From Candidatus Cloacimonadota bacterium (GTDB lineage: Bacteria; Cloacimonadota; Cloacimonadia; Cloacimonadales; TCS61): a DNA stretch of 8,594 nt. The notes beneath the pieces are model-generated. The model worked only from the letters and a program-made list of their open reading frames with translations. It had not been told where the DNA came from and did no database searches. The stretch covers positions 1-8,594 of the forward strand of contig JAQICU010000317.1 of the NCBI GenBank assembly GCA_027858325.1, given 5' to 3'. A program made the position numbers and the translations under genes. Positions 6,529 to 8,594 of the stretch are shown in pieces; the stretch's first letter is position 1; each line of letters starts with the position of its first letter.

Positions 6529-7722
6529 ATGAATAAATTTAAAATAATGTCAAGCTATCAGCCAAAAGGTGACCAGCCCCAGGCAATTTCTGCCTTAGTT
6601 GAAGGTATTGAAAATAAAGAAAGATTTCAAACATTACTTGGTGTAACCGGCTCAGGTAAAACTTTTACAGTTGCTAATGTAATTAAGGAAGTAAATAAAC
6701 CCACACTTGTAATTTCCCACAACAAATCTCTAGCAGCTCAATTGTACGGAGAATTCAATCAACTTTTTCCTGAAAACGCAGTTGAATTCTTCATTAGTTA
6801 TTACGATTATTATCAGCCGGAAGCCTATATCCCCGGTCAGGATGTTTATATAGAAAAAGATTCGAGTATCAATAGTCAGATCGAAAAACTCCGGCTGCGG
6901 GCGACTATGAGCTTAATGGAGCGCAGAGATGTGATCATTGTGGCAAGTGTATCTTGTATTTATGGATTAGGAACCCCGCAGAATTATCGTGATGCGCTTG
7001 TTCGCATAAAAGTGGGTGAAACAATTGAACGGGATGAACTTCTTAAGAAACTTATCGATATACATTACGGCAGGAACGATATTGCTTTTGAACGTGGTGC
7101 GTTCCGGGTACGGGGTGATATTGTCGATATTTATCCTGCTTATTTAGAGAATTCAATTAGAATAGAATTCTATGGTGATAAAATAGAAAAAATATCACGT
7201 ATAAATCCTTTGAATAATAGAATACTGGAAGAAGTTGAAGAGTATCCAATCTATCCTGCGAATCACTTTATTATTTCTCAGGATACACTGAAAACAGCCA
7301 TCGAGCAGATAAAAGAAGAACTCAAGGACAGAATAAATTATTTCGAAAAAGAGGGAAAACTTCTGGAAGCACAGAGAATTAATCAACGGGTGAATTTTGA
7401 TATTGAAATGTTGAATGAACTTGGATTTTGTTCCGGTATCGAGAATTATTCGCGTCATCTTACCGGTGGCAAAAAAGGGGAACCTCCATATTGTTTATTA
7501 GATTATTTCCCGGATGATTTTCTGATGATCATAGATGAATCACACGCTTCAATTCCTCAAATTCATGGTATGTTCGGTGGAGATTACACACGTAAAAAAA
7601 ACCTGATTGATTTTGGTTTCAGGCTTCCTTCCGCTTTCGATAATCGACCCTTGAAATTTGAAGAATTTGAGAAGAAGATAAATCAAGTAATTTTTCTTTC
7701 GGCAACTCCAGCAGATTATTAA
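6529..7722 (+). CDS. uvrB: UvrB N-terminal fragment (397 aa, as translated without readthrough)
   Basis: If the TAA is real and not suppressed, this is the only piece of uvrB with its own start and ribosome binding site. It contains domain 1a with Walker A, the UvrA-interacting domain 2 (about 155-245), the beta-hairpin and helicase motifs II and III. It lacks the second RecA-like domain (motifs IV-VI) and the UVR motif that contacts UvrC. Such a fragment could not form the ATP site between the two RecA domains, so it should be inactive in repair, though it might still bind UvrA. This last point is inferred. Confidence 0.6.
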   Translation: MNKFKIMSSYQPKGDQPQAISALVEGIENKERFQTLLGVTGSGKTFTVANVIKEVNKPTLVISHNKSLAAQLYGEFNQLFPENAVEFFISYYDYYQPEAYIPGQDVYIEKDSSINSQIEKLRLRATMSLMERRDVIIVASVSCIYGLGTPQNYRDALVRIKVGETIERDELLKKLIDIHYGRNDIAFERGAFRVRGDIVDIYPAYLENSIRIEFYGDKIEKISRINPLNNRILEEVEEYPIYPANHFIISQDTLKTAIEQIKEELKDRINYFEKEGKLLEAQRINQRVNFDIEMLNELGFCSGIENYSRHLTGGKKGEPPYCLLDYFPDDFLMIIDESHASIPQIHGMFGGDYTRKKNLIDFGFRLPSAFDNRPLKFEEFEKKINQVIFLSATPADY

Positions 7723-7746
7723 CTGGAAAAAACGGATGTTGTTTTT

Positions 7747-8526
7747 GTGGAGCATGTTATCCGTCCAACCGGTTTGATGGATCCGGTTATTGAAGTTAAA
7801 CCAATAGAAACACAAGTTGATGATTTGATTAAACAGATAAATGAACGAACAATAAAAAAAGAAAAAATATTAGTAACAACCCTAACGAAGAGAATGGCTG
7901 AAGACCTATCTGAATATTTAAGCAAAGCAGGAATTAGAACCAGATATCTTCATAGCGAGATCGGCACAATGGAACGCTCTAAGATCATAAGAGAATTTCG
8001 CATGGATGAATTTGATGTTCTGGTTGGAATAAATTTACTTCGTGAAGGTCTTGATCTTCCAGAGGTTTCGCTGGTTGCTATTCTTGATGCTGATAAAGTA
8101 GGCTTTTTACGTTCGGCAAGATCTCTCATCCAAACGGCTGGAAGAGCTGCCCGTAATACTAATGGAAAGGTTATTTTCTATGCTGAAAAAATGTCCTCAG
8201 CTATGCAGCAGGCTATCTCAGAAACTGACCGCAGAAGAACTAAACAGAGGCAATATAATTTAGATAATAAAATTACACCTAAAACTATTGAGAAAAATAC
8301 TGACGATATCATGATCTCTACAAGTGTTGCCGATGGTTATCAAAAACCTGGTAAAGAAGATGAAAAATCGAGTAGGGATAAGTTCAAAGAATATTTAGAG
8401 TTAGACTCCATTGAAAGTATTTTGGAGCTATTGGAAAGAGAGATGAATGAAGCATCGGAAAATCTAAATTTTGAAAAAGCTGCAGAACTCAGAGACAGAA
8501 TCTTTGAGCTTAAGGAATTGAGTTGA
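7747..8526 (+). CDS. uvrB: UvrB C-terminal fragment (residues about 407-665)
   Basis: This piece holds the second helicase domain: IRPTGLMDP (411-419), LVTTLTKRMAEDL (448-460), YLHSEIGTMER (474-484), VLVGINLLREGLDLPEV (497-513) and motif VI QTAGRAARN (535-543), with both arginines kept. The UVR domain (about 626-662, ending NFEKAAELRDRIFELK) closes it. A GTG at 7747 is the first possible start after the TAA, but it corresponds to an internal Val of the family and lacks a well-placed Shine-Dalgarno sequence. I therefore regard this as the downstream part of the broken gene and not an independent gene. It ends with TGA at 8524-8526. Confidence 0.5.
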   Translation: MEHVIRPTGLMDPVIEVKPIETQVDDLIKQINERTIKKEKILVTTLTKRMAEDLSEYLSKAGIRTRYLHSEIGTMERSKIIREFRMDEFDVLVGINLLREGLDLPEVSLVAILDADKVGFLRSARSLIQTAGRAARNTNGKVIFYAEKMSSAMQQAISETDRRRTKQRQYNLDNKITPKTIEKNTDDIMISTSVADGYQKPGKEDEKSSRDKFKEYLELDSIESILELLEREMNEASENLNFEKAAELRDRIFELKELS

Positions 8527-8594
8527 TCATGATTCTAAATAACCGCAATAACGAGTACTTTTTTGCAAAAGAATTTTAGACAGATATATTAATT

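Larger units (their letters stand above)
6529..8526 (+). pseudogene. uvrB: uvrB, excinuclease ABC subunit B, interrupted by an in-frame TAA at codon 398
   Basis: Read through the stop, the frame gives 665 codons, close to the normal UvrB length (E. coli 673). UvrB is the damage-verifying helicase-like subunit of nucleotide excision repair, loaded by UvrA and then binding UvrC. The start is well supported: FKIMSSYQPKGDQPQAI aligns with the UvrB N-terminus, with CAGGA eight bases upstream. Walker A (GVTGSGKT, 38-45), the damage-probing beta-hairpin (YYDYYQPEAY, 91-100), DESHA (336-340) and SATP (391-394) are present, then TAA at 7720-7722 where the family has Glu (SATPxxYE). Reading continues in the same frame with LEKTDVVFVE and IRPTGL, so one base change (GAA to TAA) explains the break. 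Helicase motifs and the UVR domain follow. Three consensus losses (V524, A530, A537) in the downstream half fit relaxed selection. Alternatives are a sequencing error, a population variant or stop readthrough. Confidence 0.85.

Noticed and set aside
7720..7722. Stop-codon reassignment or selenocysteine/pyrrolysine-type recoding at the uvrB TAA
   Set aside because: TAA ends at least four other genes here (LOG, RsmI-like, lipid kinase, YfhO-like), the expected residue is Glu, and TAA is not the codon for selenocysteine or pyrrolysine.
8551..8567. Possible terminator after uvrB (T-run followed by GCAAAA)
   Set aside because: TTTTGCAAAA is a loopless palindrome with no stable GC stem, so it does not qualify as an intrinsic terminator.
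8529..8579. A 16-codon ORF just after uvrB (ATG at 8529, TAG at 8577)
   Set aside because: It is too short, has no clear ribosome binding site and matches no family I recognise. The window ends 15 bases later, so it cannot be told from chance.

Overview
The window is AT-rich, uses the standard bacterial code (TAA, TAG and TGA all end genes), and is packed with housekeeping-type genes. There is no tRNA, rRNA, CRISPR array or transposase. The gene set suggests an uncultured anaerobe of the FCB side of the tree (Cloacimonadota, Marinimicrobia or similar): a long YfhO-family membrane protein, a short divergent RsmI-like methyltransferase, a YegS/DgkB-type lipid kinase, RarA and UvrB. That placement is an inference from family resemblance and base composition only.

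Layout. Positions 2-850 (+ strand) hold the end of a CBS-domain protein, whose stop codon directly abuts the ATG of a LOG-family nucleotide phosphoribohydrolase. This pair converges on rarA. The junction is a long imperfect palindrome (843-895) that contains both stop codons. From 6325 down to 894, four genes run on the minus strand in the order yfhO-like, rsmI-like, lipid kinase, rarA. The first three overlap one another by 17 and 11 bases and look like a translationally coupled operon. rarA is separated from them by a 129-base gap that carries two inverted copies of a second palindrome (2224-2327), a REP/BIME-like arrangement. A divergent intergenic region (6326-6528) then leads to uvrB on the plus strand.

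The most notable point is uvrB. The reading frame matches a normal 665-codon UvrB from 6529 to 8526, but codon 398 is TAA where the family has Glu. The frame is intact on both sides, so this is a single-base nonsense change (GAA to TAA) and not a frameshift. The C-terminal half also departs from family consensus at three positions in and beside helicase motif VI. The gene may be decaying, the base may be a sequence error, or the stop may be read through. The sequence alone cannot decide.

The genes serve separate core functions: DNA repair and replication-fork maintenance (uvrB, rarA), envelope lipid or glycan chemistry (yfhO-like, lipid kinase), rRNA or other methylation (rsmI-like), and nucleotide metabolism or sensing (LOG, CBS). 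I see no convincing new multi-gene system. The items worth follow-up are the interrupted uvrB, the two palindromic repeat families and the atypical RsmI.
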